Of a stretch of DNA of 64,000 bases, positions 18,505 through 27,863 are shown piece by piece. The notes beneath the pieces were generated by a model, which saw only the letters and a list, made by a program, of their open reading frames with translations, searched no databases and had not been told where the DNA came from. The stretch comes from Stenotrophomonas sp. HITSZ_GD (GTDB taxonomy: Bacteria; Pseudomonadota; Gammaproteobacteria; Xanthomonadales; Xanthomonadaceae): contig NZ_JARQXB010000003.1 in the NCBI RefSeq assembly GCF_029543105.1, positions 1-64,000 of the forward strand. The letters run 5' to 3'. The first letter of the stretch is position 1. Every line of letters starts with the position of its first letter. A program made the translations under genes and the position numbers.

Positions 18505-18903
18505 TCAGTGTCCTCCGTCCTGCGACTGCTTGAGGTTGAAGTCGAAGCGCTCGGGAATCGGGTATTTGAACGAATCCAGGTAGCGCTGGTACGCCAGGCT
18601 CGCCTGGTCGCCGAGCATCGGGCGCGCCGGCGCGGCGTAGGTGCCGGCGGCCTGCAGGCGCAGCAGCGCCCGCGTGGCGTCGCCGATCTCTCGGCGTGCC
18701 GGCGCGCCGGGGGCGGGCGGCGATGCGGTCGTCTCGAAGGGCGAGGTGGCCGGCGGCAGCGGCGTGGCCGCCGCCGGCGCCACGCCCGTGCCCATGCGCT
18801 CGCCGGTCAACGGTGTCTGCGGGGTCTGCGCGGCGGCCGCGCCGGCCAGCATGCACAGCGCCCACGTGGCGCGGACGAGGGGACGCACGAAGCGGCGGCT
18901 CAT
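18505..18903 (-). CDS. DUF3613 exported protein of Tad operon
   Basis: This 132-residue protein has a signal peptide (MSRRFVRPLVRATWALCMLAGAAAA) and a low-complexity Ala/Pro/Thr stretch. Its conserved C-terminal segment is IGDATRALLRLQAAG followed by YQRYLDSFKYPIPERF, the pattern of DUF3613 proteins found in beta- and gammaproteobacterial tad loci. The start overlaps the stop of tadD (ATGA). A role in pilus assembly is inferred from position only. Confidence 0.75.
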   Translation of the reverse strand: MSRRFVRPLVRATWALCMLAGAAAAQTPQTPLTGERMGTGVAPAAATPLPPATSPFETTASPPAPGAPARREIGDATRALLRLQAAGTYAAPARPMLGDQASLAYQRYLDSFKYPIPERFDFNLKQSQDGGH

Positions 18904-19703
18904 GGCGTGTTCTCCTGGGGCGTGGCGGACGGCCCGCCGAAACGTTGCAGCATCGAAGGCGGTGCGAGGATCGCGCCACGCGGCGCGGTGGGCGCCTCGG
19001 CCACGCCGCTGGCGTTGCCGCGCGCCGGCGGCGTGCGCGGACGCGCGTTGCGCAGGCTGCCGGCCAGCCGGTAGATCTCCCCGCGCGTGGCCTCCGGCAA
19101 GGCGGCCTGGCGCATGATCGCCTCGGCCTGGCTCGCCTCGCCGTGCAGCAGCGTCCACAGCGCCAGGTTGGCGACCGCGCGGGTGTCGGTGGGGGCCAGC
19201 TCGGCGGCCTGCGCGAGCGGCGCGCGCGCCTGCGCGCCTTCGCCTTCACGCAGGCGATGGAAGCCGAGGTCGCCGAGATAATCGACATTGAGCGGTTCCA
19301 GCGCGACCGCGCGCGCCAGCGCGTCCTCCGCTTCGCCCGGCCGCTCCGCGCCGGCGGCGATCAGCCCCAGCCCGTGCCACGCCGCGGCCGCCTGCGGGCC
19401 CTTGAGCAGGCCGCGGTAGATCGTGGTGGCCGCCTCGGTCTGGCCCGTGCGGCGCAGCGCCTCGGCCTGGAGTGCGCGCAGTTGCGGGCTGTCGCCGTAG
19501 CGCTGGCGGTACGCCTCGATATGCGCCAGCGACGCATACCACGCCCCTTCCTGCTGCATGCGCTGGATCAGCCCCACGTATACCGCCCGGTCCTCCTTCG
19601 GATCGGGCACGGCACTGGCGTCGGCGACCGGCGCGCGCAGGTATCCCTCGTGGGCACAGCCGGCGAGCGCGAGCAGCGCACCGTACAGGACGACACGCTT
19701 CAT
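18900..19703 (-). CDS. tadD: TadD-like TPR lipoprotein
   Basis: The 267-residue lipoprotein (LLALAGCAH, Cys about 16) has three to four tetratricopeptide repeats at about 60-205 (for example AAAAWHGLGLIAAGAERPGEAEDALARAVALEP and ADLAPTDTRAVANLALWTLL-type segments). TadD proteins act as pilotins for the secretin or as assembly factors. The start overlaps the tadC stop by ATGA. The C-terminal 60 residues are Pro/Ala-rich and not part of the repeats. Confidence 0.8.
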   Translation of the reverse strand: MKRVVLYGALLALAGCAHEGYLRAPVADASAVPDPKEDRAVYVGLIQRMQQEGAWYASLAHIEAYRQRYGDSPQLRALQAEALRRTGQTEAATTIYRGLLKGPQAAAAWHGLGLIAAGAERPGEAEDALARAVALEPLNVDYLGDLGFHRLREGEGAQARAPLAQAAELAPTDTRAVANLALWTLLHGEASQAEAIMRQAALPEATRGEIYRLAGSLRNARPRTPPARGNASGVAEAPTAPRGAILAPPSMLQRFGGPSATPQENTP

Positions 19704-20635
19704 GAGCCCATCCTCTTCATCGCGCCGGCCAGGGCGAGGATCGCCGGGCCGGACAGCACCACCATCAAGGCCGGCAGCAGGGTGACCATCATCACCACGG
19801 TCATCTTCACCGACAGCTTGCCGACCTTGTCCTTGAGCTTCATGCGCCGCGATTCGCGCAGGCGCGCGCTGAACTGGCGCAACGGTTCCTGGATCGCGCC
19901 GCCGTGCTGGTGCACCTGCACGATCATCTGCACCAGGCTGCGCAGGTCCTCGTCGCCGAACGATTCGCCGATGCGGCGCAACGATTGGGCGCGCGTGCGG
20001 CCGTGGATGTAGGCGATGTTGGCTTCCTGCAACTCGCGCCCCAGCAGCGGGATGGCGGCGTGCAGCTTGTCGCCCAGCATCTGCAGGCTCTGGTCGATGC
20101 TGAAGCCCACGCTCTGCAGCAGGCGCAGCAGGTCGATCAGCATGGGCAGTTCGTCGTGGGCGCGCCTGCGCAGCCGCTGCGCCCAGCTGCGCAGCGCCAG
20201 CTTGGGCAGCAGCAGGCCGCTGGCCAGCCCCAGCACCAGCGCGGCCACGGCGCGCGCGCCGGCCGGCTGCAGCGCCGCCAGCAGCACGATCGGTACCAGC
20301 AGCGCCAGCAGCACGCGCAACGACAGGAAAATCGCCGTGCCGGAGCGGTGGTGCCAGTTGATCTGCTCCAGCAGCAGGCGGTCTTCCGGCGCGAGCAGCC
20401 AGCCTTGCACGCGGCTGCCCTCCAGGTGGCGGCCAAGCGCGGCGAGCCGTTCGAGCAGGCCCGTGCCGCGCGCACCGGCACCCGGCGCGGCGGCCGCGCC
20501 GGGCGTGTCCTGCAAGGCGGTGCGCAGCGCCGCTTCGGCACGTTCGCTGCCGCGGCCGCGCGCGAGCAGGCCGGCGGCCGCAACGAGCGCGGCGAGCGCG
20601 AAGGAGACCAACGCGGCGGCAATCAGCATCTGCAT
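19700..20635 (-). CDS. tadC: TadC-like inner-membrane platform protein
   Basis: This 311-residue protein has a type II secretion F domain (about 140-270) and membrane segments at about 5-25, 105-145 and 285-310. It is the second of two GspF-like platform proteins that, with TadB, sit in the inner membrane and couple the TadA ATPase to pilin assembly. The ATG at 20635 is used (MQMLIAAALV); a second ATG lies two codons in. There are 16 bp between it and the tadB stop. Confidence 0.85.
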   Translation of the reverse strand: MQMLIAAALVSFALAALVAAAGLLARGRGSERAEAALRTALQDTPGAAAAPGAGARGTGLLERLAALGRHLEGSRVQGWLLAPEDRLLLEQINWHHRSGTAIFLSLRVLLALLVPIVLLAALQPAGARAVAALVLGLASGLLLPKLALRSWAQRLRRRAHDELPMLIDLLRLLQSVGFSIDQSLQMLGDKLHAAIPLLGRELQEANIAYIHGRTRAQSLRRIGESFGDEDLRSLVQMIVQVHQHGGAIQEPLRQFSARLRESRRMKLKDKVGKLSVKMTVVMMVTLLPALMVVLSGPAILALAGAMKRMGS

Positions 20636-20651
20636 GGTTCGCCTCCCGCGC

Positions 20652-21614
20652 TCATAGCGACTTGGCCAGGCGATACAGCAGGAACGCGCCGAGCCCTTCC
20701 AGCGCCAGGGCCACCCACAGCAGCGCATGGCCGGCGGGCAACTCGACCATCGGGCGGAAGAACGCCGGGCTGAACAACGCCATCCCCAGCGCGGTGACCG
20801 GCGGCAGCAAGCCGATCACCCACGCCGACAGCCGCGTCTCGGAAGTGGTCGCGGCCAGTTCCTGCTGCACCTGTTCGATATCGCGAAGGAAATCGCTCAT
20901 CCGCTGCAGGATCTGATCGCTGCGCCCGCCGATGCGCAGGCTGGTGCCCAGCACCACCGCCAGCGTTTCCATGGCGGCCAGCTTGTAGGGGCGCGAGGCC
21001 TGTTGCAGGGCGCGGTCCAGGTCCATGCCGCCGCGCGTGTAGAGCAGCGCGTTGTCCAGCAGCGGCCGCAGCGGCGGCGCCACCTGCTGGGTGGCGGTCT
21101 GGAACGCCATCGACAGGCTGTTGCCGATGCCGGCCAGGCGCACCATGTTCTCCAGGAAGTCGGGCAACTGGCGCAGCAGCTGGCGTTGCTGGCGTTCCAT
21201 GCGCCGGCGCAGCAGCACCACCGCGCCGATGGCGTACAGCACCAACCCGAGCAGTGCGAACACCAGCGAATGCATGCGCAAGCCGCAGGCCAGCGCGAGC
21301 AGCACGCCGGGGGTGACGATCAGCGCGAGGGTGGCCGGGCGGTCGGGCAGTTGCGCGCGACGCAACGCGGCGCGCCAGCCGGGCAGCTTCACTACCGCCG
21401 CGCCCGCCGGCGCCGTGCGCGTGGCTTGCGCCTGGGCAGCGGCGGCGACGATGCCGCCCGGTGCGCCGGCCATGGGGGGCGCCGGTGCCAGCCGCTCTTC
21501 GGCATGCCGCGCGGCCACGCGTTGGCGTTGGCGCGCGGTGGCGTTCCACCACAGCTCCACGCCGCCGGCCAGGCACAGCAACGCTATCCCGAGCAATGCC
21601 AGCACCAGGGTCAC
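20652..21614 (-). CDS. tadB: TadB-like inner-membrane platform protein
   Basis: This 320-residue GspF-family platform protein has membrane helices near 3-22, 90-130 and 265-315, and a cytoplasmic F domain containing RQLPDFLENMVRLAGIGNSLSMAF and a METLAVVLGTSLRIGGRSDQ stretch. The GTG at 21614 is chosen because it overlaps the tadA stop (GTGA), matching the coupling seen through the operon, and gives a normal hydrophobic N terminus. Confidence 0.85.
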   Translation of the reverse strand: MTLVLALLGIALLCLAGGVELWWNATARQRQRVAARHAEERLAPAPPMAGAPGGIVAAAAQAQATRTAPAGAAVVKLPGWRAALRRAQLPDRPATLALIVTPGVLLALACGLRMHSLVFALLGLVLYAIGAVVLLRRRMERQQRQLLRQLPDFLENMVRLAGIGNSLSMAFQTATQQVAPPLRPLLDNALLYTRGGMDLDRALQQASRPYKLAAMETLAVVLGTSLRIGGRSDQILQRMSDFLRDIEQVQQELAATTSETRLSAWVIGLLPPVTALGMALFSPAFFRPMVELPAGHALLWVALALEGLGAFLLYRLAKSL

Positions 21615-22960
21615 AGGTAGGTCTCCGCGCCGGCGCTGCGCAGGAACTGGCGGAACGGTTCGAGCTTGTGGCAATGCGGGTGGAAGCCCAGTCCGGTCCA
21701 GCGGTCGCGTTCGATGTTCTCGCCGTCGTAGAAGCTTTCGTGGCGGAACAGCTCCTGCGTAGTGACCAGGTTGTCGGTGACGCCGGTGATCTCGGTGATC
21801 GAAGTGATCACCCGGCGGCCGCCGCCCAGGCGCGAGATCTGGAGGATGAAATCCACCGCGCTGGCGATCTGCCGGCGCAGGCTTTCCTCGCTGCCCTGGA
21901 AGCCGGCGAAGCCGGCCAACATCTCCATGCGGTACAGGCAATCGCGCGGCGAGTTGGCGTGGATGGTGGCCATCGAGCCATCGTGGCCGGTGTTCATCGC
22001 CTGCAGCATCTCCAGCACCTCGGCGCCGCGCACCTCGCCGACCACGATGCGGTCCGGGCGCATGCGCAGGCTGTTGCGCACCAGTTCGCGGATGCTGATC
22101 GCGCCGTTGCCGTCGGCGCCGCCCATGCGGCTTTCCAGGCGCACCACATGCGGGTGGTTGAGCGAAAGCTCGGCGGTGTCCTCGATGGTCACCACGCGCT
22201 CGTCGTGCGGCACGAAGCTGGCCAGCGCGTTGAGCAACGAGGTCTTGCCCGAGCTGGTGCCGCCGGAGATGAGGATGTTGCAGCGGCCCAGCACCATCGC
22301 GTTGAGCAGCGCGTGCATGGCCTGGTCGAATGTGCCGCGGGCGAGTAGCTCGGCCGGGGTGAAGGGGTCCTTGCGGAACTTGCGGATCGACACCATCGGC
22401 CCATCGACCGCCAGCGGCGGGATGATCGCGTTCAGGCGCCCGCCATTGGGCAGTCGCGCGTCGACCATCGGGTTGGAATCGTCCAGCCGGCGGCCGAGCG
22501 GGGCGAGGATGCGGCGCAGGATGCGCAGCAGGTGGCGGTCGTCGGTGAAGCGCTGCTGCGCGCGGCGCAGCACGCCGCCCTGGGAGATGTGCACGTCCTT
22601 GTAGCCGTTGATGAGGATGTCCTCGATGCTCGGATCGAGCAGCAGGTCCTCCAGCGGGCCGAAGCCGGTCAGTTCCTTGAGCAGCGCCGCGGCGACCAGC
22701 TCCATCTCCTCCTCGTTGACCGGGATGCGCCATTCCTGCACGAACGCCGCGGTGTGCATGCGCACGTACTTGGCGATGGTGTCCGGCGCCCAGGCATCCA
22801 CGTCCAGCCGCTCGTCCTCGATGCGGTTGAGCAGGTGTTCGTGGGCCGCGGACAGCACGCCCTGGAACTGCTCGGTCTGGTCGAACGCCAGCGGCGTGGC
22901 CAATGCGTCTTCCAGCAGTGCCGCGGCAACGGGATTGAGAGGGGTCACTTTGTTTTCCAT
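21611..22960 (-). CDS. tadA: TadA/CpaF secretion ATPase
   Basis: This 449-residue hexameric ATPase powers Flp pilus assembly. It has the CpaF N-terminal all-helical region, then the GspE-type core with Walker A GGTSSGKT (233-240), an Asp box TIEDTAEL, Walker B RIVVGEVRG and a His box (NTGHDGSMATIHANSP). All expected catalytic motifs are intact. The ATG at 22960 lies inside the end of the cpaE-like gene (16-bp overlap). Confidence 0.92.
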   Translation of the reverse strand: MENKVTPLNPVAAALLEDALATPLAFDQTEQFQGVLSAAHEHLLNRIEDERLDVDAWAPDTIAKYVRMHTAAFVQEWRIPVNEEEMELVAAALLKELTGFGPLEDLLLDPSIEDILINGYKDVHISQGGVLRRAQQRFTDDRHLLRILRRILAPLGRRLDDSNPMVDARLPNGGRLNAIIPPLAVDGPMVSIRKFRKDPFTPAELLARGTFDQAMHALLNAMVLGRCNILISGGTSSGKTSLLNALASFVPHDERVVTIEDTAELSLNHPHVVRLESRMGGADGNGAISIRELVRNSLRMRPDRIVVGEVRGAEVLEMLQAMNTGHDGSMATIHANSPRDCLYRMEMLAGFAGFQGSEESLRRQIASAVDFILQISRLGGGRRVITSITEITGVTDNLVTTQELFRHESFYDGENIERDRWTGLGFHPHCHKLEPFRQFLRSAGAETYL

Positions 22961-24219
22961 GGACGGATACCCAGGTGACGGGCCAGTCGCTGCAGCGCAG
23001 TGGCGGGCGGTGGCGGTGCATGCCCGGGCTCCAGGCGCTGCAGCAACGGCGCCAGGGCACGCAGGTAGGGATCTTGGGGCGACTGCTGGGACAGCAGCTG
23101 GCCCTCGGCGGCGCAGGCGCGCAGGGCGCGCGCGCGGTCGGGCAGGGTGGCCAGCAGCGGCAGGTCGAAGCGCTCGGCCAATGCGTGGCGGGAGAGCCCG
23201 TGGTTGTCGTCGTAGCGGTTGACGATCAGCCGGCAACGTTCATCGCGCAACTGCTGGGCATCGAGTTCCTTGATCAGCAGGTCCAGCGAGACCAACGCGC
23301 CGATGCTCTGGTCACCCACGATCCACACCTCGTGCGCCTGGCGCAGCAGGGCGATGGGCAACTGCTGCGGCGACAGGCCGCCCAGGTCGCACACCACCAG
23401 GTCGAACACGCCGAGCAGGCGGTTCATCAGCGGCGCGGGGTCCTGCACCGGGGGCGGTGCGCCGCCGGGTTGGCCAAGCACCGCCAGCCCGCTGGCGTGG
23501 TGCGCCAGCGCGGTGCGCGCCAGCGTGGCGTCGAGCCGGGCGAGATGGCGCTGGGCATCTTCGCAATGGAAATCCGGATGCAGGTTGAGATACAGCGCGC
23601 CATCGCCGGCCGGTTGCCCCAGGTCGAGCAGCAGATGGCGATGCAACGGCGCGTCGGCGCCTTCGCCCAGTGCATGCAGTGACGTGCCCAGCTGTACCGC
23701 CAGCGTGGTGACGCCCACGCCCGGCCGGCTGCCGAGCAGCGCCACCAGCCGCCCGCGCGGCTGCACGACGGGGCTTTCCGCCGGCGTGGGCGCGCGCGGC
23801 GCGGGGCGTTGTGCCAGCACGTGCTGCACGTTGCGCTGCACGTCTTCGGCCGGGCTTTCGATGTCGATGAAATCGCGCACGCCCGCGCGCATCGCCGCCA
23901 GCAGGATCGCGCCCTGGTCGGCGCCCGCCGCGCCCACCGCCACCAGCGGCAGTTCGGGCATCAGCGCGAGCAGCTGGCGCGCGAGTTCGCAGGAGTACTG
24001 CGCGTTGGCGCTGGTGTAATCCAGCAGCACCATCACCCAGCTGGTCTGCTGCGCCACCAGCAGCGAGGGCGCGATGTCGCGGCTGTCCAGCCAGGCCACG
24101 TCGGCGAAGCCGGCCAGCTTGGCCGCCATGCGCGCGTGGTGGCGGTTGTCGGGCGCATACATCAGCACGCGCGGGGGCGTGTCCGGGGCGCGTCGCGTCA
24201 TGGGCGTGACCGTGGCCAT
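22945..24219 (-). CDS. tadZ: TadZ/CpaE-like pilus localisation protein
   Basis: The 424-residue protein has an N-terminal receiver-like domain (about 18-130) and a C-terminal ParA/MinD-like domain (about 150-390). TadZ/CpaE proteins position the Tad machine, often at the pole. The P-loop is atypical: the segment LLGSRPGVGVTTLAVQLG has Val where the Walker A lysine normally sits, though the CDLGG and NRYDDNHGLS stretches of the MinD fold are present. ATP hydrolysis is therefore doubtful, as in other TadZ proteins. It begins five bases after the secretin gene. Confidence 0.85.
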   Translation of the reverse strand: MATVTPMTRRAPDTPPRVLMYAPDNRHHARMAAKLAGFADVAWLDSRDIAPSLLVAQQTSWVMVLLDYTSANAQYSCELARQLLALMPELPLVAVGAAGADQGAILLAAMRAGVRDFIDIESPAEDVQRNVQHVLAQRPAPRAPTPAESPVVQPRGRLVALLGSRPGVGVTTLAVQLGTSLHALGEGADAPLHRHLLLDLGQPAGDGALYLNLHPDFHCEDAQRHLARLDATLARTALAHHASGLAVLGQPGGAPPPVQDPAPLMNRLLGVFDLVVCDLGGLSPQQLPIALLRQAHEVWIVGDQSIGALVSLDLLIKELDAQQLRDERCRLIVNRYDDNHGLSRHALAERFDLPLLATLPDRARALRACAAEGQLLSQQSPQDPYLRALAPLLQRLEPGHAPPPPATALQRLARHLGIRPWKTK

Positions 24220-24224
24220 GGCCG

Positions 24225-25571
24225 TCAGCGCGAGAAACCGGGCAGCGCGTCGGGGCCGGCCGGATGCAGCAGCCACGCCCCCCAGACCGGCAGCTTGCCC
24301 TGCGCTTCGCGGTCGCCGGGCAGCGGGATGTCGGTGCCGCGCGCGATCGGCCGCACCAGGTGCGGGGTGACCACGATGACCAGTTCCTTCTCCTGCTTGG
24401 TGTAGTTCAGGCTGCGGAAGAACGAGCCGATGATCGGCAGGTCGCCCAGCAGCGGCACCTTGTCCACGGTGGAGCTCAACGTGTTGCTGACCAGCCCGCC
24501 GATGACGAAGCTCTCGCCATCGCCCAGCTCGACGGTGGTGTCCGCGCGACGGGTGGAGATGGAGGGAATCTGCACGCCGTTGTAGGACAGGCCGTTGGCG
24601 TAATCCAGGTCGCTCGCTTCCGGCGCCACCTTCAGCGCGATGCGGTCGCCGGCCAGCACCGTGGGCGTCACCGTCAGGCCGATGCCGAACGGCTTGAACG
24701 TCACCGTCGTGGTGCCCAGGCCCTGTGGTTCGAGGATCGGCAGTTCGCCGCCGGCGAGGAAGTTCGCGCTCTGGCCGGACAACGCCACCAACGTCGGCTC
24801 GGCCAGCACGCGCGCCATGCCGTTGCGCTGGAGCAGGTCGATGTTGGTATCCCACTGGTGGGTCAGCGAGCCGGCCACGAGCTGGAACGCCGAGGACAGC
24901 GGATTGCTGCCGCCCTCGCCGCCGCCGGACGCGCTGCTGCTGGGCGGCGTGATGCCATAGCTGAAGCCGCCGTTGGTGTTGCGGAACTGGATGCCGATCT
25001 GCCGCAGCACGCTCTTGTTGAACTCGACCACCTTGACTTCGACCTGCACCACGCCGCCGGTGGCGATGCGGGAGGTGTCGATGATCTTGGTCGCGTCGCC
25101 GGCCGCCGCCTCCGCCGCCTGCCGCGCGCGCTCGTGGTCGAGCATCGAATCGCTGCCGCCTTGCAACAGCGCCCGGCCGTCGGCCACCGTCAAACCCAGC
25201 GGCTGGGACTGCAGCAGGTCCTGCTGCACCGCGCTGCGCACGGTGACCTGCAGGCGTTGCGGGGCCGATTGGCCGCGCCGCCACAGCAGCAGCGTCGTCT
25301 GCCCGGCCTGCTTGCCGACCAGCAGCGCCTGCTGGCGGTTCTTCAACGTCACCAGGTCGGCCACGGCCGGGTCGGCGATGGCAACCCGCTCCAGGTCCGC
25401 GGGCAGCGTCCACGGCCGCTGCTCGTGGGTCTGCAAAATCACGGCGGCTTCCTCGCTGGCCAACGCGCACGGCGCGCAGGCCAGCGCGAGCGCCAGGGCC
25501 AGCAGCGCACCGTGGAGGCGGGGGAAGGCGCGGGGACGGTGTCGGGTCATGGAGGCTTCGCGCACGGTCAT
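24225..25571 (-). CDS. rcpA: RcpA/CpaC outer-membrane secretin
   Basis: This 448-residue secretin has a signal peptide (LLALALALACAPCALA) and an N-terminal BON/T2SS-like domain with RPWTLPADLERVAIADPAVADL. Its C-terminal secretin domain has the signature VPLLGDLPIIGSFF near 375 and ELVIVVTPHLV near 400. It forms the outer-membrane pore of the Tad pilus. The ATG at 25571 overlaps the rcpC stop (ATGA). A second ATG at 25550 would also leave the signal peptide whole. Confidence 0.9.
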   Translation of the reverse strand: MTVREASMTRHRPRAFPRLHGALLALALALACAPCALASEEAAVILQTHEQRPWTLPADLERVAIADPAVADLVTLKNRQQALLVGKQAGQTTLLLWRRGQSAPQRLQVTVRSAVQQDLLQSQPLGLTVADGRALLQGGSDSMLDHERARQAAEAAAGDATKIIDTSRIATGGVVQVEVKVVEFNKSVLRQIGIQFRNTNGGFSYGITPPSSSASGGGEGGSNPLSSAFQLVAGSLTHQWDTNIDLLQRNGMARVLAEPTLVALSGQSANFLAGGELPILEPQGLGTTTVTFKPFGIGLTVTPTVLAGDRIALKVAPEASDLDYANGLSYNGVQIPSISTRRADTTVELGDGESFVIGGLVSNTLSSTVDKVPLLGDLPIIGSFFRSLNYTKQEKELVIVVTPHLVRPIARGTDIPLPGDREAQGKLPVWGAWLLHPAGPDALPGFSR

Positions 25572-26608
25572 GGGGGAGAAAGCGCGCCGGCCTGCGTGCC
25601 GCGGATGACGACCAGCGGCGGCGCGGCGGAACGATGGGGTGCCGCGTCGCGGCGTGCGGGGACGCCGGCGGGCAGGGTGGGGGCGCCCTCGCGGCCGGCG
25701 AGCGCATCGGCGTCGATGCCCGCATATGCATCGTTTTCCGGCGATGCGGCGGCCTCGCGCAATTCCGGGCTCAGATCCAGGCGCGGCTTGAGTACGTTGC
25801 GCGGCCGCGGGAACAGCGATTCGTCCGGGCTGCCGTTGTCGGAGGGATGGCGCAGGGCCAGGAACAGCTTGCCGTCCTGCGCGGCCAGCAACAGGCGGTT
25901 GGCCTGCGCCACCGGTACCGCAAGCACCGCGCTGCGCGCCGGCTGCGCACCGGCGGTGGAAGCGGTGGAGGCGGCGCCGCCGTTCTCGCGCGCGGCGATC
26001 GCATCCGCGCGCGCGTTGCCGCTCTCCGCAGGGGATTCCGTGCCGGCAGCCTGTGGCGCGGGCGGCTGGCCCAGGTCCTGCGCGCCGTAGCTGAGCACGC
26101 GCAGGCGCGAGAGCAGCAGGCGGTTCTGGCTGTCGTCGCCCTCGCGCGCGCGCGATTTGAGGTTCATGAAAACGTCCACGTAGTCGCCCGGTACCACGCG
26201 GTTGCCGGCGCCGGCCAACTCGTCCACCGGCACCGCGATGGCGCGTTCGCCCGGCTGCAGTTCCAGGGCCAGGCCATGCGCCAGCATCGAGGCGCTGATG
26301 ATCGCGCCGGCGGCCACGGGCGTGGAAAGGATCTTGCCGACCAGCGCGCTCGGCGCGGCATAGCTGCCCGGCGGCATGGCCTCCACCTGCGAGACGCGCA
26401 GGTCGTTGGCATCCAGCGGCTCGCCCGCCGGCAGGTCGCGTGCGGCCACCAGTACCTGCGCGTGCGCCGGTGCCGGTGCAAGCGACATGGTCGGCGTGGG
26501 GCCGGCGGAGGGCGAACGGGCGCGCAGGCCGAGCAGCATCGCCAGCAGCAGGAGCACGATCGCGAAGGCGACCAGCAACAGGGCGGCGAGGCGGGTGGCT
26601 TTCTGCAT
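25568..26608 (-). CDS. rcpC: RcpC/CpaB pilus assembly protein
   Basis: This 346-residue protein has an N-terminal membrane anchor (LAALLLVAFAIVLLLLAMLL) and a SAF domain (about 50-115, VLVAARDLPAGEPLDANDL). The CpaB/RcpC region follows, with VPVDELAGAGNRVVPGDYVDVF. It is the periplasmic partner of the secretin. The C-terminal third is Ala/Pro-rich and of low complexity. It is preceded by an 18-bp gap after the tadE gene. Confidence 0.85.
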   Translation of the reverse strand: MQKATRLAALLLVAFAIVLLLLAMLLGLRARSPSAGPTPTMSLAPAPAHAQVLVAARDLPAGEPLDANDLRVSQVEAMPPGSYAAPSALVGKILSTPVAAGAIISASMLAHGLALELQPGERAIAVPVDELAGAGNRVVPGDYVDVFMNLKSRAREGDDSQNRLLLSRLRVLSYGAQDLGQPPAPQAAGTESPAESGNARADAIAARENGGAASTASTAGAQPARSAVLAVPVAQANRLLLAAQDGKLFLALRHPSDNGSPDESLFPRPRNVLKPRLDLSPELREAAASPENDAYAGIDADALAGREGAPTLPAGVPARRDAAPHRSAAPPLVVIRGTQAGALSPP

Positions 26609-26626
26609 GGACGCGCTCCGTAGGTG

Positions 26627-27103
26627 TCAGTGGCCCAGGTCGAGTTGCGCCGTGGCGACGCTGCTCAGGGGCGTGCCGATGGTCCAGCCGTACAACTTGC
26701 CGGTGCCCGGAATGAAGGGGTGCTGGTCGTAGTCGTAGCTCACCGTCACGCGCATGCACTGGCGATCGGCGCTGCCCAGGCAGGCGAAGGGCTGCGATAC
26801 GGCGATCGGCGAGGCGGACGTGCTCGCGCAGTCCGGCGCCTGGCGGGCGTAGTCGAGCAGCCAGCCCATCGATTCGCGCGCGGCCATGCACGCCGCGGCG
26901 CGGCGTTCGGCGGTGGTGCCGTAGCGCAGCGAAGCGCGCGCGCCTTCGGCCGCCGCCAGGCTCAGCGATTGCTGCGCGGCGAAGATCAGCACCCCGCTGA
27001 AGGTGGCCAGGATCAACGGCAGGATGCCCAGCAACAGGAGCAGGGCATATTCGAGGCTGACGACCCCGCGCATGCGCCGCCGCGGCACGAAAGCGTGCTT
27101 CAT
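26627..27103 (-). CDS. tadE: TadE-like minor pilin
   Basis: The 158-residue TadE-type pseudopilin has a basic leader, then GVVSLEYALLLLLGILPLILATFSGVLIFA with the Glu five residues after the Gly cleavage site, followed by QSLSLAAAEGARASLRYG. Two cysteine pairs lie in the exported part. It should be processed by the prepilin peptidase encoded just upstream, whose stop overlaps this start (ATGA). Confidence 0.85.
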   Translation of the reverse strand: MKHAFVPRRRMRGVVSLEYALLLLLGILPLILATFSGVLIFAAQQSLSLAAAEGARASLRYGTTAERRAAACMAARESMGWLLDYARQAPDCASTSASPIAVSQPFACLGSADRQCMRVTVSYDYDQHPFIPGTGKLYGWTIGTPLSSVATAQLDLGH

Positions 27104-27636
27104 GCGGCCATCCCGCCTTGCAGGACCACCAGCAAGGCCGCCAGCGCCAGATAGGTGGCGTAGGGAATGCCGCGCCGCCCGCGCCGCGCGGCGAGCATGC
27201 GCTGGTGCGGCGGCCACGCCTGAAGGCGCGCCTGGGTGTTCTCCAGCGCGAAGCGCAGCCCGAGCGGCATGCGCGCGCTCACGCCAGGCGCGGCCAGCAC
27301 CGCCATCGCATGCAGGCCGGCCAGCAAGCTGGCGATGATCCATACCGGCAGCAGCGGGGCCGCGCCGCCCAGCAATGCCCCGAGCACCGCGAAGAACTTC
27401 ACGTCGCCCGCGCCCATCCAGCCGATGGCGTAGCACGGCAACAGGATGGCCGCGCAGGCCAGGCCCAGTGCCGCGTGACCCCAGCGCGCCGCGTCGGCGC
27501 CTTGCGCCACGAGCAACGCGGCCAGCAGTGCCAGCGCTGTCAGCAGCCAGCGGTTGGACACCCTGCGTGCGTACAGGTCGCTCACGGCGACCTGCACGCA
27601 CAGTGCGCAGGTGAGCAGGGCGATGGCCGTGTCCAT
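27100..27636 (-). CDS. tadV: TadV/CpaA prepilin peptidase
   Basis: This 178-residue A24-family aspartyl protease of the inner membrane cleaves leader peptides of Flp, TadE and TadG-type prepilins. Catalytic Asp 20 (VSDLYARRVSNRW) and Asp 78 (MGAGDVKFF) are both present. It has about six membrane helices and lacks the N-terminal methylase domain, as is usual for TadV. It is 21 bp downstream of the pilin gene. Confidence 0.9.
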   Translation of the reverse strand: MDTAIALLTCALCVQVAVSDLYARRVSNRWLLTALALLAALLVAQGADAARWGHAALGLACAAILLPCYAIGWMGAGDVKFFAVLGALLGGAAPLLPVWIIASLLAGLHAMAVLAAPGVSARMPLGLRFALENTQARLQAWPPHQRMLAARRGRRGIPYATYLALAALLVVLQGGMAA

Positions 27637-27657
27637 GCGGGCGGTGGCGCGTGCCGG

Positions 27658-27855
27658 TCAGGACGAGGTGGTCGCATCCTTGCCGGCGTCGTCGATCGCC
27701 GCGGACAAGGTTTCAAACAGCTTCTTGAAGAACGACTGGATCGCCGGCGCGGCGAAGATCATCAGGGCGCCGGCCACGATGGCGGCCAGCAGGCCATATT
27801 CGAGCGCGGTGACGCCGTCCTCTTCCCGCACGAAGCGTTGGATCGAGCGAATCAT
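27658..27855 (-). CDS. flp: Flp-family type IVb major pilin
   Basis: The 65-residue prepilin has leader MIRSIQRFVREEDG, then the mature start VTALEYGLLAAIVAGALMIFA with Glu and Tyr at the Flp positions. A single helix and a short polar tail follow. It is the first gene of the Tad operon and should be its most translated one. The ribosome site AAGGAG lies about nine bases before the ATG and can pair with an upstream arm (see the leader at 27864-27892). Confidence 0.92.
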   Translation of the reverse strand: MIRSIQRFVREEDGVTALEYGLLAAIVAGALMIFAAPAIQSFFKKLFETLSAAIDDAGKDATTSS

Positions 27856-27863
27856 CGATGTTT

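Noticed and set aside
22945-24219. Missing P-loop lysine in the TadZ-like protein as evidence of a broken gene
   Set aside because: Atypical P-loops are known in TadZ/CpaE proteins and the frame is intact within a complete operon, so it was treated as a normal family variant.
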